Part shown: positions 49,718 to 58,886 of the stretch, in pieces
How positions within the stretch are numbered: the first letter of the stretch is position 1
Layout of the letters: each line of letters starts with the position of its first letter
DNA from: Terriglobia bacterium
Lineage (GTDB): Bacteria; Acidobacteriota; Terriglobia; Versatilivoradales; Versatilivoraceae
NCBI GenBank assembly: GCA_951813285.1
Contig: OX638355.1
Coordinates: forward strand, 1,087,136 to 1,151,135
Length of the DNA: 64,000 nucleotides
Reading direction: 5' to 3'
Program-made: the position numbers and the translations under genes
The notes under the pieces: generated by a model
The model's database searches: none
The model's input: the letters and a program-made list of their open reading frames with translations, nothing else
What the model was told of the DNA's origin: nothing

Positions 49718-51079
49718 TTATCGGTCCTTCGTGGATAACTCTTTTTTCTTTTGTCTTTTTTCGTTTGTTTCAGGTTTGGCGGGTCTGATGATGGGCAGCC
49801 GGAACACCAGCCAGAGCGCCCCCACGATGGTGGCGATGGCGAAGCCGAAGCTGGCGGCGAAGCCGAACGCGTCGGTCAAGGCTCCGTGGGTGGCGGGAGC
49901 CACGCTGGAAGCCAGCGGAGCCAGAGCCATGACCGACATGTTTCGGGCTCCCTCCGCCGCCGGCGAGATGCTGACCACGTAGTTGGGAAGGTAGGCTCCT
50001 CCCAGTTCTCCCGCTCCCAGCAACCCGAAGGAAAGCAGGTAGCCGTAGCCGGGCACCAGCCAGGCCCAGGCGATTCCGGCTCCCACCAACAGGACCGTGG
50101 TGGTCACCGGCGACCGGATTCCCCTGCGAAGAGCCAAAGCCCCCAGCAGGAACCCGGCCACCGACTTGAATCCGAAGCGAAGGGCCATCACCAGACCCGA
50201 AAACTCCTTGGGTTCCCTCCCCATGGCCTGCCGGGTATAGAGCGAGAGGTTGGGCATGGATGAGAGCGAGAAGTACCAGAGCACGTATGCGATCCAGGTC
50301 AGGGCCAGGGGGCGGGAGGAAAAGAAGGCCCCGATGCTGCGCCAGAGATAGGGCAGCAAGGGCGGGCGCTGCTTCTGTTCCTTGACCGGAACCAGCTGGT
50401 AGCGGCTGCTGAGAAAGGCCACCGTGGCCATGCAGGGCACGCCGATGCCGTAGAGGAAGGCGAAGTCCCGGGGATAGGGCAAGAAGGGCAGTCCCTGGTT
50501 CAGAATGAACTGGGCTCCCAGGGAGCCGGCTACCGCGGCCAGGGGAGTGAACCCGAAGGCGATGCCGAAGATTCTGGCTCGCCCGGGCGTGGTGGTTCCG
50601 CGGCGCAGGCACTGGAAACCGAAGGCGTGGGCCACCGAATTGGAAACGCCCTGGATCAGGCCCTGGGCCAGGAGAGCGGCAATGCGGACCGCGTTGGAGA
50701 AGGGCAGCAGCAAGGTGGTCCCCACGGCAGCCAGCACGGTGGTGCTGATGCCGTAGGACCAGACCACGGTGGCCCGTTCCAGGCGGTAGGGAATGAGCCA
50801 GGAACAGATCAACGGCCCCAGCCCGCCCAGCAGGTGGAGGGATGCGGGCAGGCTGGCGACCGTGTAGCCGGCCCCGAGCTTGTCGCACAGGGCGGCCTGG
50901 ACAATGCCGATGTAGGTCACCGGGGCGGCCAGGTAGATCAGCACGTAGGAGCAGAAGAAAAGGACCCCGTTCCGGCGCTCCATGGACGGCGTCAGGCCTT
51001 CCAGCTCCTGCTGCTCGGGGAGTGAGTCGGTGGTGTCAGGAGTCGTTCCCGGAGGATCGGAAGGATCGCTGTCCCGCAT
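49718..51079 (-). CDS. MFS transporter with repeat-encoded C-terminal tail
   Basis: A 453-residue membrane protein with about twelve hydrophobic helices, preceded by a 40-residue Pro/Ser/Asp-rich cytoplasmic segment (SDPSDPPGTTPDTTDSLP). The conserved MFS loops are loosely present (YSLSSMPNLSLYTRQAMG). The native protein probably ends near VFRLPIIRPAK; the last 18 or so residues (PETNEKRQKKKELSTKDR) are translated from an A element and are strongly basic. There is no neighbour that hints at substrate. It converges on the exported paralogue pair. Confidence 0.85.
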   Translation of the reverse strand: MRDSDPSDPPGTTPDTTDSLPEQQELEGLTPSMERRNGVLFFCSYVLIYLAAPVTYIGIVQAALCDKLGAGYTVASLPASLHLLGGLGPLICSWLIPYRLERATVVWSYGISTTVLAAVGTTLLLPFSNAVRIAALLAQGLIQGVSNSVAHAFGFQCLRRGTTTPGRARIFGIAFGFTPLAAVAGSLGAQFILNQGLPFLPYPRDFAFLYGIGVPCMATVAFLSSRYQLVPVKEQKQRPPLLPYLWRSIGAFFSSRPLALTWIAYVLWYFSLSSMPNLSLYTRQAMGREPKEFSGLVMALRFGFKSVAGFLLGALALRRGIRSPVTTTVLLVGAGIAWAWLVPGYGYLLSFGLLGAGELGGAYLPNYVVSISPAAEGARNMSVMALAPLASSVAPATHGALTDAFGFAASFGFAIATIVGALWLVFRLPIIRPAKPETNEKRQKKKELSTKDR

Positions 51080-51091
51080 CGCTCACCTCTG

Positions 51092-51263
51092 CCTGAAACA
51101 AAAGAAAAAAGAGTTATCCACGAAGGGCCACGAAGAACGACGAAGGGCCACTAAGGCGTTGAGGTTAACCGCGACGGGACACCAAGCTCGCAAAGGAATG
51201 ATCGATTTCCGATAGTTTCACTCTCGTGTGATCCGCCCGGCAGGGCGGGGGGCCGGCTTGTCA
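51092..51263 (+). repeat. A element copy
   Basis: Starts CCTGAAACAAAAGAAAAAAG, then AGTTATCCACGAAGGGCCAC and TAAGGCGTTGAGGTTAACCG, ending TTTCACTCTCGTGTGATCCG and a GC hairpin. Confidence 0.8.
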
Positions 51264-51582
51264 GGAACACCCCTGATTCGCCGGGTAGAAGCCGCCCATT
51301 GTATGGAGCGGGGACTCGGCCAAAACCCTAAGCCACTCACAGCTGCCTGCTGTCGCCGCCTACGCGGCTCAACTCTCGGAGAGCAGGTGGTCCATGGGCT
51401 GACGCCCACGGCTAAGTGCTGCCGCCGCCTTGGCGGCTGTCTGGAACCCCGGGCTGACGCCCGGGAGATGATCATTGAAACAAGCATTCCGCGCCCGAGC
51501 AGTCTCTTGACTTCGGAGAGAGCGGCGTAGCCGCGGTTGACCCAGGTCTGGGGAGGAAACCTCTCCTACAAACCTTCCTTAT

Positions 51583-51709
51583 AGAGCGGCGAAGCCGCGG
51601 CAGCACTTAGCCGTGGGCGTCAGCCCATGGGAAAGGTCGCGTATGGTGTCGAGCCGCGTAGGCGGCGGCAGCAAATGCCGATGAGCCCAAGTGAAGCACA
51701 AGCCGACGC
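51583..51709 (+). repeat. C element, 5'-truncated copy
   Basis: Matches the C element from AGAGCGGCGAAGCCGCGGCA to AGCACAAGCCGACGC but lacks the TGAGAATATGCTGC start. It is preceded by unrelated sequence. Confidence 0.75.
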
Positions 51710-51857
51710 AATGATGTTCATCCTGTCTATCCTGTGCATCCATGTTCAATAAATAGAAAACCGGTTTAGCACGACAGGGCCCTTGTTCCCGACAGGCCAT
51801 GAAGATGCGTTGTTTCACTCTCGTATGATCCGCCCACCATGGCGGGGGTCGGTCTTG

Positions 51858-52050
51858 TCTGAAACAAACGAAAAAAGACAAAAGAAAAAGAGCTATCCAC
51901 GAAGGGGCACGAAGAACGACGAAGGGCCACTAAGGCGTTGATGTTAACCGCGACGGGATTCCAGGGTCGCGAAAGGATTTTCAATTTCTGATTGTTTCAC
52001 ACTCGTATGATCCGCCCGTCGTCGGGGCGGGGGTCGGTCTTGTCTGAAAC
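51858..52050 (+). repeat. A element copy
   Basis: Starts TCTGAAACAAACGAAAAAAG and ends at the next TGTCTGAAAC at 52041, with a core hairpin GATCCGCCCGTCGTCGGGGC before it. The sequence between is close to the copy at 2586. Confidence 0.8.
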
Positions 52051-52107
52051 GCTCCTGTTTTGCCCTGAACGATCCGTCCCGTCGTCTGGGACTGGCGATC
52101 CGGCTAA

Positions 52108-52869
52108 TCAGGGCCGAGGCAGGACGAACCCTCCATCCACCCGAAGGAAGCTTCCCGTCATGTAGGAGGAATCCTGTTCCGACACCATGAACAGGATGGC
52201 CTTGGCCATCTCCTCGGACGTGCCCAGACGGCCCATCAGCAGCTTGCTGCCCCGTTCCTCGATCTGCTGGTCCGAGGCGTAAGCGCGTTCTCCGGGAGTG
52301 TCGATCCAGCCGGGCTCCAGGACGTTCACCCGGATCCTGTATTGGGCCAGTTCCGCCGCCCAGGTCGCCGCCATATGGTTGATGGCGGCTTTGGCGCCGT
52401 TGTAGGCGGTGGAAAGGGCGTAGGGTCGAAAGGCGTGCACCGAGCTCACGATGGCGATGCTGCCCCCGTCCCCCTGCTTCACCATCTGGCGGGCGGCCAG
52501 TTGGCAGCAGTGGAAGACGCCCCACAGCGTCACGCCCCAGGTCTTCTCCACCTCCTCGACCTCCATTTCGAGGAAGGGCTTGCGGATGCTGTAGGCCGCG
52601 TTGGCGACCATGATGTCCAGTCGGCCCAGCCTTTCCACCGTCTCGCGAACCATGGCTTCGTCCTGGGCTCGATCGGCCACGCTTCCCTGAAACAGGAAGG
52701 AACGGCGTCCCAGCCCCTGGATTTCCCGAACCACTTCGCGCCCTTCCTCCGGATGGCTGTAGGCATTCACGGCGACGTCGGCGCCGTTTCTGGCCAGCTC
52801 GACGGCGGCGGCACGGCCGATCCCACGGGATGAACCGGTGACAATGGCGACTTTGTTCTTGAGTTTCAT
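52108..52869 (-). CDS. SDR-family oxidoreductase
   Basis: A 253-residue classical short-chain dehydrogenase. Cofactor motif TGSSRGIGRAAAVEL, the NAA/NAG-type motif as VANAAYSIRKP, catalytic serine in IAIVSSVHAF and Y-x-x-x-K in STAYNGAKAA, so the site is complete. The C-terminus has YMTGSFLRVDGGF. Cofactor is probably NADP (TGSSRG with a following NAYSHPEE) but not certain. GAGG lies about ten bases before ATG 52869. The DMT-transporter gene lies upstream on the same strand with a 103-base gap. Repeats lie immediately downstream. Confidence 0.92.
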   Translation of the reverse strand: MKLKNKVAIVTGSSRGIGRAAAVELARNGADVAVNAYSHPEEGREVVREIQGLGRRSFLFQGSVADRAQDEAMVRETVERLGRLDIMVANAAYSIRKPFLEMEVEEVEKTWGVTLWGVFHCCQLAARQMVKQGDGGSIAIVSSVHAFRPYALSTAYNGAKAAINHMAATWAAELAQYRIRVNVLEPGWIDTPGERAYASDQQIEERGSKLLMGRLGTSEEMAKAILFMVSEQDSSYMTGSFLRVDGGFVLPRP

Positions 52870-52972
52870 TGGCGCTCGACCTCGTTTGGCAAGTTCTTCC
52901 ACCCCATGAAGGATCCCCATTCTGACACAAGCCCGGGCACCGGCCAACGCCAATTGAGCCCGCCTCCGGTTG

Positions 52973-53881
52973 TCAGGGTACGGAGACCTCCGAACTTCCC
53001 GATTCCTTGAGGGCCAGGTAGGTGGAACTGAGGAAGATCAGGGTTCCCCCCAGCCATACCCAGCGGCCGGGAACCTCCCCGAAGACCAGAAAACCCAGCA
53101 ATGCGGCCCAGACGAGCTGCAGGAAGTCGAAGGGAAGCACCGACGAGGCCTCGGCCATCTTGAAGGCCTGGGCCAGGCAGATCTGTCCCGCGGATCCCAG
53201 CAGACCCACCAGCAGCATCCAGAAAAGCTGCTCGCCACCGGGCCACTGCCACACCGGGACGGCCGCCAGCAGAGAAAAAGGAGTGGTGAAAATCACCATG
53301 TAGGTGGCGATGGTCAGGCTGGAATCGGTGCGGGAGAGCGCCTTGATGAAAATCAGTGAGACCGCCCACATCATGGCTGAAAACAGGATGAGCGGCGGTC
53401 CCCAACCGATTGCCTGGATCCCGGGTCGCAGGATGATGGCGGCGCCTGCCATTCCGGAGGCGATCACGGCCAACCGGCGCAGCCGGAAAGGCTCCTTCAG
53501 CACCAGGATGGCCAGCAGGGAGGCGAAAAGGGGTGAAGTGAAGTTGAGGGCCGCGATGGAGGCAATCGGGGTGATGAATACGGCCGAGTAGAAAGCCAGC
53601 ATGGCCAGCAGGTTGAAGACGCCTCTGCCGAGGTGAAGCCGGAGCCGGCGGGTCTTCAGGAACCCCGGGCCGCTGCCGGACTGCCAGGCGACCAGCGCCG
53701 CCAGTCCGAAAAAGTTGCGGAAGAAAGCCAGTTGAAAGGGGTGCAGCTGCCCGGGGACCATCCGAACACAGATCACCATGCAGGTCACCAGCAGGGTGGC
53801 CAGAGCCATCAACAGGGCGCCGGAAGTCCTGTGGGTGGAAGGGTCGTCCCGTATTTCGTGCCGCTTGGCTGGATCCGTCAT
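52973..53881 (-). CDS. DMT-superfamily transporter (EamA family)
   Basis: A 302-residue protein with ten hydrophobic helices in two EamA repeats (about 25-160 and 175-295). Motifs include FFRNFFGLAALVAWQ in the first repeat, and the conserved proline-glutamate end of the repeats reads LLAILVLKEPFRLRRL and ALLGFLVFGEVPGRWVWLG. The substrate may be an amino acid or metabolite exported under stress. ATG 53881 is chosen; a GTG at 53914 would add 11 residues. It probably shares a transcript with the SDR downstream. Confidence 0.9.
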   Translation of the reverse strand: MTDPAKRHEIRDDPSTHRTSGALLMALATLLVTCMVICVRMVPGQLHPFQLAFFRNFFGLAALVAWQSGSGPGFLKTRRLRLHLGRGVFNLLAMLAFYSAVFITPIASIAALNFTSPLFASLLAILVLKEPFRLRRLAVIASGMAGAAIILRPGIQAIGWGPPLILFSAMMWAVSLIFIKALSRTDSSLTIATYMVIFTTPFSLLAAVPVWQWPGGEQLFWMLLVGLLGSAGQICLAQAFKMAEASSVLPFDFLQLVWAALLGFLVFGEVPGRWVWLGGTLIFLSSTYLALKESGSSEVSVP

Positions 53882-54053
53882 CCGAACAACGCCAAATAGG
53901 TTATCCCACTCCACAGCCGCGCACCGAGCCGCGCGCCGAGTGGCGAATCGGCCCCGACCCGTCTAAAATGGTACTTTGCCAGTGGTGGCCGGCGCGCCGG
54001 ACGGTCCGGCCTGAAACTGCCGGAGAAGTTCCTCGCGGGGGAGCGGGATTCTC

Positions 54054-55175
54054 ATGAAGTGGTCCTGGAAAATCGGGGAATATGCGGGCATCGGTGTCTA
54101 CATCCATGCCACCTTCCTGCTGATCATCGGCTATTTCGCCATTACGCACTGGAAGGCCGGGGGCCCCGGTGCAGCTCTGTCGGGGGTCCTGTTCATCCTG
54201 GCCCTGTTCGTCTGCATCGTGCTTCACGAGTTCGGTCACGCCCTGACGGCCCGCAGGTACGGTATCGCCACCCGGGATATCACGCTCCTGCCCATCGGGG
54301 GCGTGGCCCGTCTGGAGCGGATGCCGGAGGACCCCTGGCAGGAACTCTGGGTAGCCCTGGCCGGCCCCGCCGTCAACATCGTCATCTCCTTGACGCTGGG
54401 AGCCTGGCTGCTGTTGACCAATCAGTGGGGGACCCTGGATCGAATTGCCTTCGATCAACTCAGCTTCGGGACATTCCTGCCCATTCTCATGGCGGTCAAC
54501 CTGATTCTGGCCGCTTTCAACATGTTGCCGGCCTTCCCCATGGACGGCGGCAGGGTGTTGCGGGCCCTGCTGGCCATGAGAATGGACTACCTGCGGGCCA
54601 CCCGGGTCGCCTCCGGACTCGGTCAGGCGATGGCCATTCTGTTTGGATTCATCGGACTCTATTCCTGGAATCCTTTTCTGCTGTTTGTGGCCCTGTTCGT
54701 CTGGATGGGAGCCCAGCAGGAAGCGTCCCTGGTGGGCATGAGGTCGGCCCTGGGGGGGATTCCGGTCAGCCATTCCATGGTCACCAACTTTCGCACGCTT
54801 TCCCCCTACGACTCCCTGGGCCAGGCGGTGGACGAGATCCTGGCCGGTTCTCAGCAGGATTTTCCGGTGGTCGAGGGCGACCGGGTGGTAGGGGTTCTGA
54901 CCCGAGCCGACCTGCTGGTTGCGTTGGCCAAGCAGGGATTGAGCAGCCCGGTGTCCTCGGTAATGCGGCGGGATTTTCAGATGGTGGAGGCCACCGAAAT
55001 GCTGGAAATGGCTTTCGTCCGGCTGCAACGATGCAAGTGCCGCACCATGCCCGTGGTCCGAAACGGCCGCCTGTCGGGTCTGCTGACCATGGAGAACGTG
55101 GGTGAGTTTCTCAGCATTCATTCCGCTCTGAACCAGTCCAAGCGGGGATTCAAGCACAGCGTCTTCGAATCCTGA
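54054..55175 (+). CDS. Site-2 protease family metalloprotease with CBS pair
   Basis: A 373-residue membrane protease of the SpoIVFB-type S2P family. Zinc site HEFGHALTARRYG near residue 60 and the second motif NMLPAFPMDGGRVLRALLA near 160 supply the HExxH and NxxPxxPxDGG ligands. Six transmembrane helices are expected. The C-terminal 120 residues hold two CBS motifs (YDSLGQAVDEIL, VVGVLTRADLLVAL, CRTMPVVRNG), as in other bacterial S2P-CBS enzymes that sense adenine nucleotides. GGGAG precedes ATG 54054. It probably performs regulated intramembrane cleavage of a membrane-bound regulator; no such partner is adjacent. Confidence 0.93.
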   Translation: MKWSWKIGEYAGIGVYIHATFLLIIGYFAITHWKAGGPGAALSGVLFILALFVCIVLHEFGHALTARRYGIATRDITLLPIGGVARLERMPEDPWQELWVALAGPAVNIVISLTLGAWLLLTNQWGTLDRIAFDQLSFGTFLPILMAVNLILAAFNMLPAFPMDGGRVLRALLAMRMDYLRATRVASGLGQAMAILFGFIGLYSWNPFLLFVALFVWMGAQQEASLVGMRSALGGIPVSHSMVTNFRTLSPYDSLGQAVDEILAGSQQDFPVVEGDRVVGVLTRADLLVALAKQGLSSPVSSVMRRDFQMVEATEMLEMAFVRLQRCKCRTMPVVRNGRLSGLLTMENVGEFLSIHSALNQSKRGFKHSVFES

Positions 55176-55176
55176 T

Positions 55177-56547
55177 TCACGGTCCGGTCCTGGCGGGACT
55201 TGCCGGCATCCCTTCACCGGCTCCCTGCAGCACGGCCTGGAAGAATTCGTTCACGTGGAAGCCTCCGCCCCTGACGGGCACACCCAGTCGTTCCTCCAGG
55301 TCCGCTCGAACCCAGTCGTCCAGAAACAGGCCTTCTTCCCCGGTCATGGACTCCGAGGGGATGACGACGAAGTCTCCGTGGACCCGCCCGCTGAGGCTCG
55401 CGAAAATATCCGAGCCGGTCAGCAGCCCCGCCACCGTGATCCCGCCGCCGAAGTAGCGGTTGTCGACTAATTCGCACCGCAACTCGGTTCCCAGGACCCT
55501 ATTCATGCGTTCAACACAGTCCCGCAGGATCGGATGGAAGATCCTGCCGGTCGCGACTGTGCCGCGAATCGGCGCCGCGGCCGGCTCCCACCGGTTTTCC
55601 ATCTCCCGGTGGAACTCGTCCAGAAAGGTCCGAACCATGCCCACCCCGTTCTCTACCAGCGGAAAATCCCCGTAGTGGGTACGGGGCGGAATGGCCTGCG
55701 AGGCCATGATGTAGAACTCGTCTCCCAGAAAACAGAAGGGGGTGGGGTGGGATTCTCGAATGCGCTCCTGGATGGCGGAGACATGGGAAATGGTCTTGCT
55801 GGCGTAGTCGGCGTCGACCGGCGTCAATCGGGGCAGCCCCCGGCGGTGGTTCGTCAGGCCGACCGGGACGATCGACAGGGTCATGACCTGGGGATGGAAC
55901 GACAGCAGATCCCGAATGCTTCTCTCCAGGTGGGCTTTGTCGTTGATTCCCGGCATGAGCACAATCTGGGTGTGCAATCGGATGCCACCGGCAATGAGGC
56001 GGCGGATATTTCCCAGCAGGTCGTCGGGCCGGCGGTTTTGCAGCAGATATTGGCGCAGCCCGGGCTCGGTGGCGTGGACGGAAACGTAGAGGGGTGAGAG
56101 CCGCTGCTCGAAGATCCGTTGATAGTCCTTCTCGGAGAGGTTGGTGAGGGTCAGGTAGTGGCCGAACAGGAATGATAGCCGGAAGTCTTCGTCCTTGACC
56201 CTCAAGGTGCGGCGAACCTGCTTGCCGCGCGGCAGTTGGTGGACGAAGCAGAAGATGCAGTTGTTCTTGCAGATCCGGGTCTGAATGGGCTCGAGTTCGA
56301 GGCCCAGGTCTTCGTCCTCCTCTTTTTCAATCTCGATATCCCACAGCTCTCCCGACTTCTTGGCCACCTTGAGGCTCAGCTCCCGATCGACCAGCGAGCT
56401 CAGGTAGCGGTAGTCCAGCGCATCTTCCACCTCACGCCGATCGATGGAGAGCAGGCGGTCGCCGGGTTCGATGCCCACCTCCTGAGCAATGGAGCCGTCT
56501 TCCACGCTATCGACGGCGACTCCCGGGATCGAAGTGTTTTCGGGCAT
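55177..56547 (-). CDS. DUF512 protein (PDZ plus radical-SAM-like)
   Basis: A 456-residue protein. It starts with a PDZ-like domain (GVAVDSVEDGSIAQEVGIEP, GDRLLSIDRREVED), then a region with the cysteine motif CKNNCIFCFVHQLPRGKQ, which resembles a radical-SAM cluster region, and ends in the DUF512 domain (GGGITVAGLLTGSDIF, VVIPSESMTGEEGLFLDD). Bacterial homologues are conserved near pgsA or der genes and their function is unsettled. It ends two bases after the S2P gene (convergent) and its start is 29 bases from the stop of pgsA, so the two minus-strand genes may be co-transcribed. The open frame extends 212 codons further upstream but this is antisense-like and unsupported. Confidence 0.85.
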   Translation of the reverse strand: MPENTSIPGVAVDSVEDGSIAQEVGIEPGDRLLSIDRREVEDALDYRYLSSLVDRELSLKVAKKSGELWDIEIEKEEDEDLGLELEPIQTRICKNNCIFCFVHQLPRGKQVRRTLRVKDEDFRLSFLFGHYLTLTNLSEKDYQRIFEQRLSPLYVSVHATEPGLRQYLLQNRRPDDLLGNIRRLIAGGIRLHTQIVLMPGINDKAHLERSIRDLLSFHPQVMTLSIVPVGLTNHRRGLPRLTPVDADYASKTISHVSAIQERIRESHPTPFCFLGDEFYIMASQAIPPRTHYGDFPLVENGVGMVRTFLDEFHREMENRWEPAAAPIRGTVATGRIFHPILRDCVERMNRVLGTELRCELVDNRYFGGGITVAGLLTGSDIFASLSGRVHGDFVVIPSESMTGEEGLFLDDWVRADLEERLGVPVRGGGFHVNEFFQAVLQGAGEGMPASPARTGP

Positions 56548-56576
56548 GGCGGCAGGGGGATGGCTCTTTGCGGCGC

Positions 56577-57149
56577 TTAGGCTGGCGCCGGTCCCTCGGA
56601 GACCATTCTCTTTCCCCGGTAAATGTAGTGTAGTCCCGAGAAGACCGTAATGGCTCCCGTGAGGGGATATAGCACGAACAGCCATTGGGGAGAGGTCCCC
56701 AGGTAGTTGAAAAGCAGCACCAGGGTCAGGGTAACGATCTGCATGAGCGTGGCGGCCTTGCCGAAAATGGAGGGCGGAAAATTCCGATGACCGGTGATCA
56801 AAAGAATGATGAGAGTGCTCACGATCAGAAAGACATCCCGGCTGAGGATCAGGATGGTGAGCCAGAGCGGTATCAGGTTGGGCAGCTCCAGGTCCTTGAT
56901 GGACAGGACGACGAAGGCGGTGGACAGCAGCAGCTTGTCGGCGATGGGATCCAGCAGGGCTCCCAAGGAGGTCTTCTGCTGCAGCCACCGGGCCATCAGG
57001 CCGTCCAGGCCATCGGTGACACCGGCCAGCAGGAAGACGAAGAAGGCCCAGCCGAGCTGGTTGTAGAGCAGAAGGTTGACGAACACCGGTATGAAGGCCA
57101 TTCTCAGAATGGTGATCTGATTGGCAGGCGTGAGCAGTTGGGAGGTCAT
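56577..57149 (-). CDS. pgsA: CDP-diacylglycerol--glycerol-3-phosphate 3-phosphatidyltransferase
   Basis: A 190-residue membrane enzyme making phosphatidylglycerophosphate, the precursor of phosphatidylglycerol and cardiolipin. The CDP-alcohol phosphotransferase signature D-G-x2-A-R-x8-G-x3-D-x3-D appears as DGLMARWLQQKTSLGALLDP then IADK. Four to six hydrophobic helices. The N-terminus LLTPANQITILRMAFIPVF is the usual PgsA start. ATG 57149 is used and no ribosome-binding site is evident. It precedes the DUF512 gene on the same strand. Confidence 0.93.
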   Translation of the reverse strand: MTSQLLTPANQITILRMAFIPVFVNLLLYNQLGWAFFVFLLAGVTDGLDGLMARWLQQKTSLGALLDPIADKLLLSTAFVVLSIKDLELPNLIPLWLTILILSRDVFLIVSTLIILLITGHRNFPPSIFGKAATLMQIVTLTLVLLFNYLGTSPQWLFVLYPLTGAITVFSGLHYIYRGKRMVSEGPAPA

Positions 57150-57383
57150 CGCCAAGGGCCGGACAACCGGTCGAAAACGGCAAATGTTAACGGGCCGCGC
57201 GAAAGACTGTCAACGCAATTCCCGGCCCACAAACGGGCCGCGACAGATAAGGACGGGGCACCGTCGGAAGCAACAGGCGGACCCTGCTCCATTCGCCAAT
57301 GGCCTCTAACGGCAAGGCGTCATGCCTTGTGGGCGCCTGAAAGCGGGAGGCCTTTAGAATGAGGTGTTTCGGGAAGAAAGGGA

Positions 57384-57458
<75 letters not shown>

Positions 57459-57549
57459 CGACCCGGGTTGAAATCCTCGCCGGGGATTGTGGCACGCCTC
57501 CTTCGGCCTTGACAAGCTCAAAATCCGAGGCCGAGGACGACCCTGCCTG

Positions 57550-58340
57550 CCTGAAACAAAAGAAAAAGAGTGATCCACGAAGACACACGAAGGACGACGA
57601 AGGGCCACTAAGGCGTTGAGGTGAACCGCGACGGGATGCCAAGGTCGCGAAGGGATAGCCGATTTCTGATTGTTTCACTCTCGGATGATCCGCACACCAG
57701 GGCAGGGGCGCGGCTTGCCTGAAACAACCGAAAAAAGAGGAATCCACGAAGGGCCACTAAGGCGCTGAGGTTAGCCGCGACGGGGTACCAAGATCACGAA
57801 GGGATTTTCGATTTCTGATTGTTTCACCCTCGAATGATCCGCACACCAGGGCGGGGGCCGGACTTACCTGAGAATATGCTGCTTTAGCCGGCTTCCTTGA
57901 GAGCGGCGAAGCCGCGGCAGCACTTAGCCGTGGGCGTCAGCCCATGGGAAACGTCGCCTATGGGTGTCGAGCCGCGTAGGCGGCGGCAGCAAATGCCGGT
58001 GAGCCCAAGTGAAGCACAAGCCGACGCTTAATGATGAGCCTTTTGCAAATATCGCAATCGGGAATGACATTGAGGCGGCAAGGATGATGTGCTGCAGGCT
58101 CCAGCATTCACCACGATAAGCACAAGAGACAACAGAAACCACAAAAAGCACAAAAGGCACAAAACGAGTTTCTTGATTTCGAGACTTGCCCATCCGATGG
58201 TTCTTTTTGTGTTTTTGTGCCTTTTGTGGCCATTCCCGGCAAAGGTCCCGCTGGTGAATTTTGCAAAGGGCTCTGATGTTTATAGAAAACCGGTTTGCCA
58301 CGACAGGGCCCTTGTTCCCGGCAGGCCATGAAGATGCGTT
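57550..58340 (+). repeat. Composite array: two A elements, a C element and a D element
   Basis: Order along the plus strand: A (57550-57718), A (57719-57868), full C element (57869-58027) and D element (about 58109-58233, opposite orientation to the copy at 3711). Core hairpins (GATGATCCGCACACCAGGGC) lie at 57684 and 57834. From 58234 to 58385 the array decays into GATCCGTCCCGTCGTCGGGG. The gap between pgsA and the DUF454 gene otherwise holds only the tRNA. Confidence 0.85.
57869..58027 (+). repeat. C element copy 3 (159 bp)
   Basis: Same boundaries as copies at 3511 and 4425 (TGAGAATATGCTGCTTTAGC to AGCACAAGCCGACGC). Sequence differences are few. It is flanked on the left by an A element and on the right by a GATGAGCC/TTTTGCAAA stretch also seen after copy 1. 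Confidence 0.85.
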
Positions 58341-58385
58341 ATTTCAGCTCGAATGATCCGTCCCGTCGTCGGGGACGGGGCCTCG

Positions 58386-58766
58386 CTACCTGGAGCTTCC
58401 AGCCGGCGGGGCGGAGGGACGGCTGAGAACGAACAGGGCCACCCCCAGGCTGATCAGTATCAGCAGCGCCTGAAGGTAGGGCGAGCGCACCACGAACCAC
58501 ACGCTGTAGCCGACCAGGCCGAACATCAGCACCACCGAGGCGGCCTTGGCCCCCGGGCGGATCACCTGTCCGTTTTCCCAGTCGCGCAGAATGGGTCCGA
58601 AGCGCCGGTGGGCTCGCAGCCATTGGTGAATCCGAGGCGAGCTCCTGGAGAAAAAGTAGGCGGCCAGCAATACCAGCGGGGTGGTGGGAACCAGGGGAAG
58701 GAACATCCCTGCGAATCCAATCGACAGAGACACAAGTCCCAAGGCCAAGTAGAGTTTTCTGATCAT
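58386..58766 (-). CDS. DUF454 (YbaN-family) inner-membrane protein
   Basis: A 126-residue protein with four hydrophobic segments in two hairpins: LYLALGLVSLSIGFAGMFLP, TTPLVLLAAYFFSRSSPR, VVLMFGLVGYSVWFVV and LQALLILISLGVALFVL. The region HQWLRAHRRFGPILRDWENG between them matches YbaN. Function is unknown in the family. It lies between the repeat array and the VapBC pair on the opposite strand. The ATG lacks a strong ribosome-binding site. Confidence 0.9.
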   Translation of the reverse strand: MIRKLYLALGLVSLSIGFAGMFLPLVPTTPLVLLAAYFFSRSSPRIHQWLRAHRRFGPILRDWENGQVIRPGAKAASVVLMFGLVGYSVWFVVRSPYLQALLILISLGVALFVLSRPSAPPAGSSR

Positions 58767-58870
58767 GGATCCAAAAGCAAGAACCTGTCGTCAGTGGGGA
58801 GTTGAACGCGAGCTACCGGTGTCCTGCCTTGTTTCATTGGAAACAAGTGGACAGAAATCTGGCTAATATG

Positions 58871-58886
58871 ATACAGATATCTGTAT
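58871..58886 (+). promoter_or_regulatory. Palindromic operator overlapping the antitoxin start codon
   Basis: A perfect 16-bp palindrome ATACAGATATCTGTAT whose last two bases are the AT of the antitoxin ATG (58885). TATGAT at 58867-58872 may be the -10, which would make the mRNA nearly leaderless. Such palindromes are typical autoregulatory sites of VapB-type antitoxins. Confidence 0.7.

Larger units (their letters stand above)
51080..52107. other. Repeat-packed region between MFS and SDR genes
   Basis: About 1 kb without a gene. It holds A elements at 51092-51263 and 51858-52050, a C element (truncated) at 51583-51709, an older inverted C-like stretch at 51340-51440 (GGGCTGACGCCCACGGCTAA) and several GATCCGCC core hairpins. 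Small frames here repeat the same peptides as other repeat copies. Confidence 0.8.

Noticed and set aside
56548-57183. Upstream extension of the DUF512 frame
   Set aside because: It overlaps pgsA in another frame and has arginine/proline-rich composition without homology pattern.
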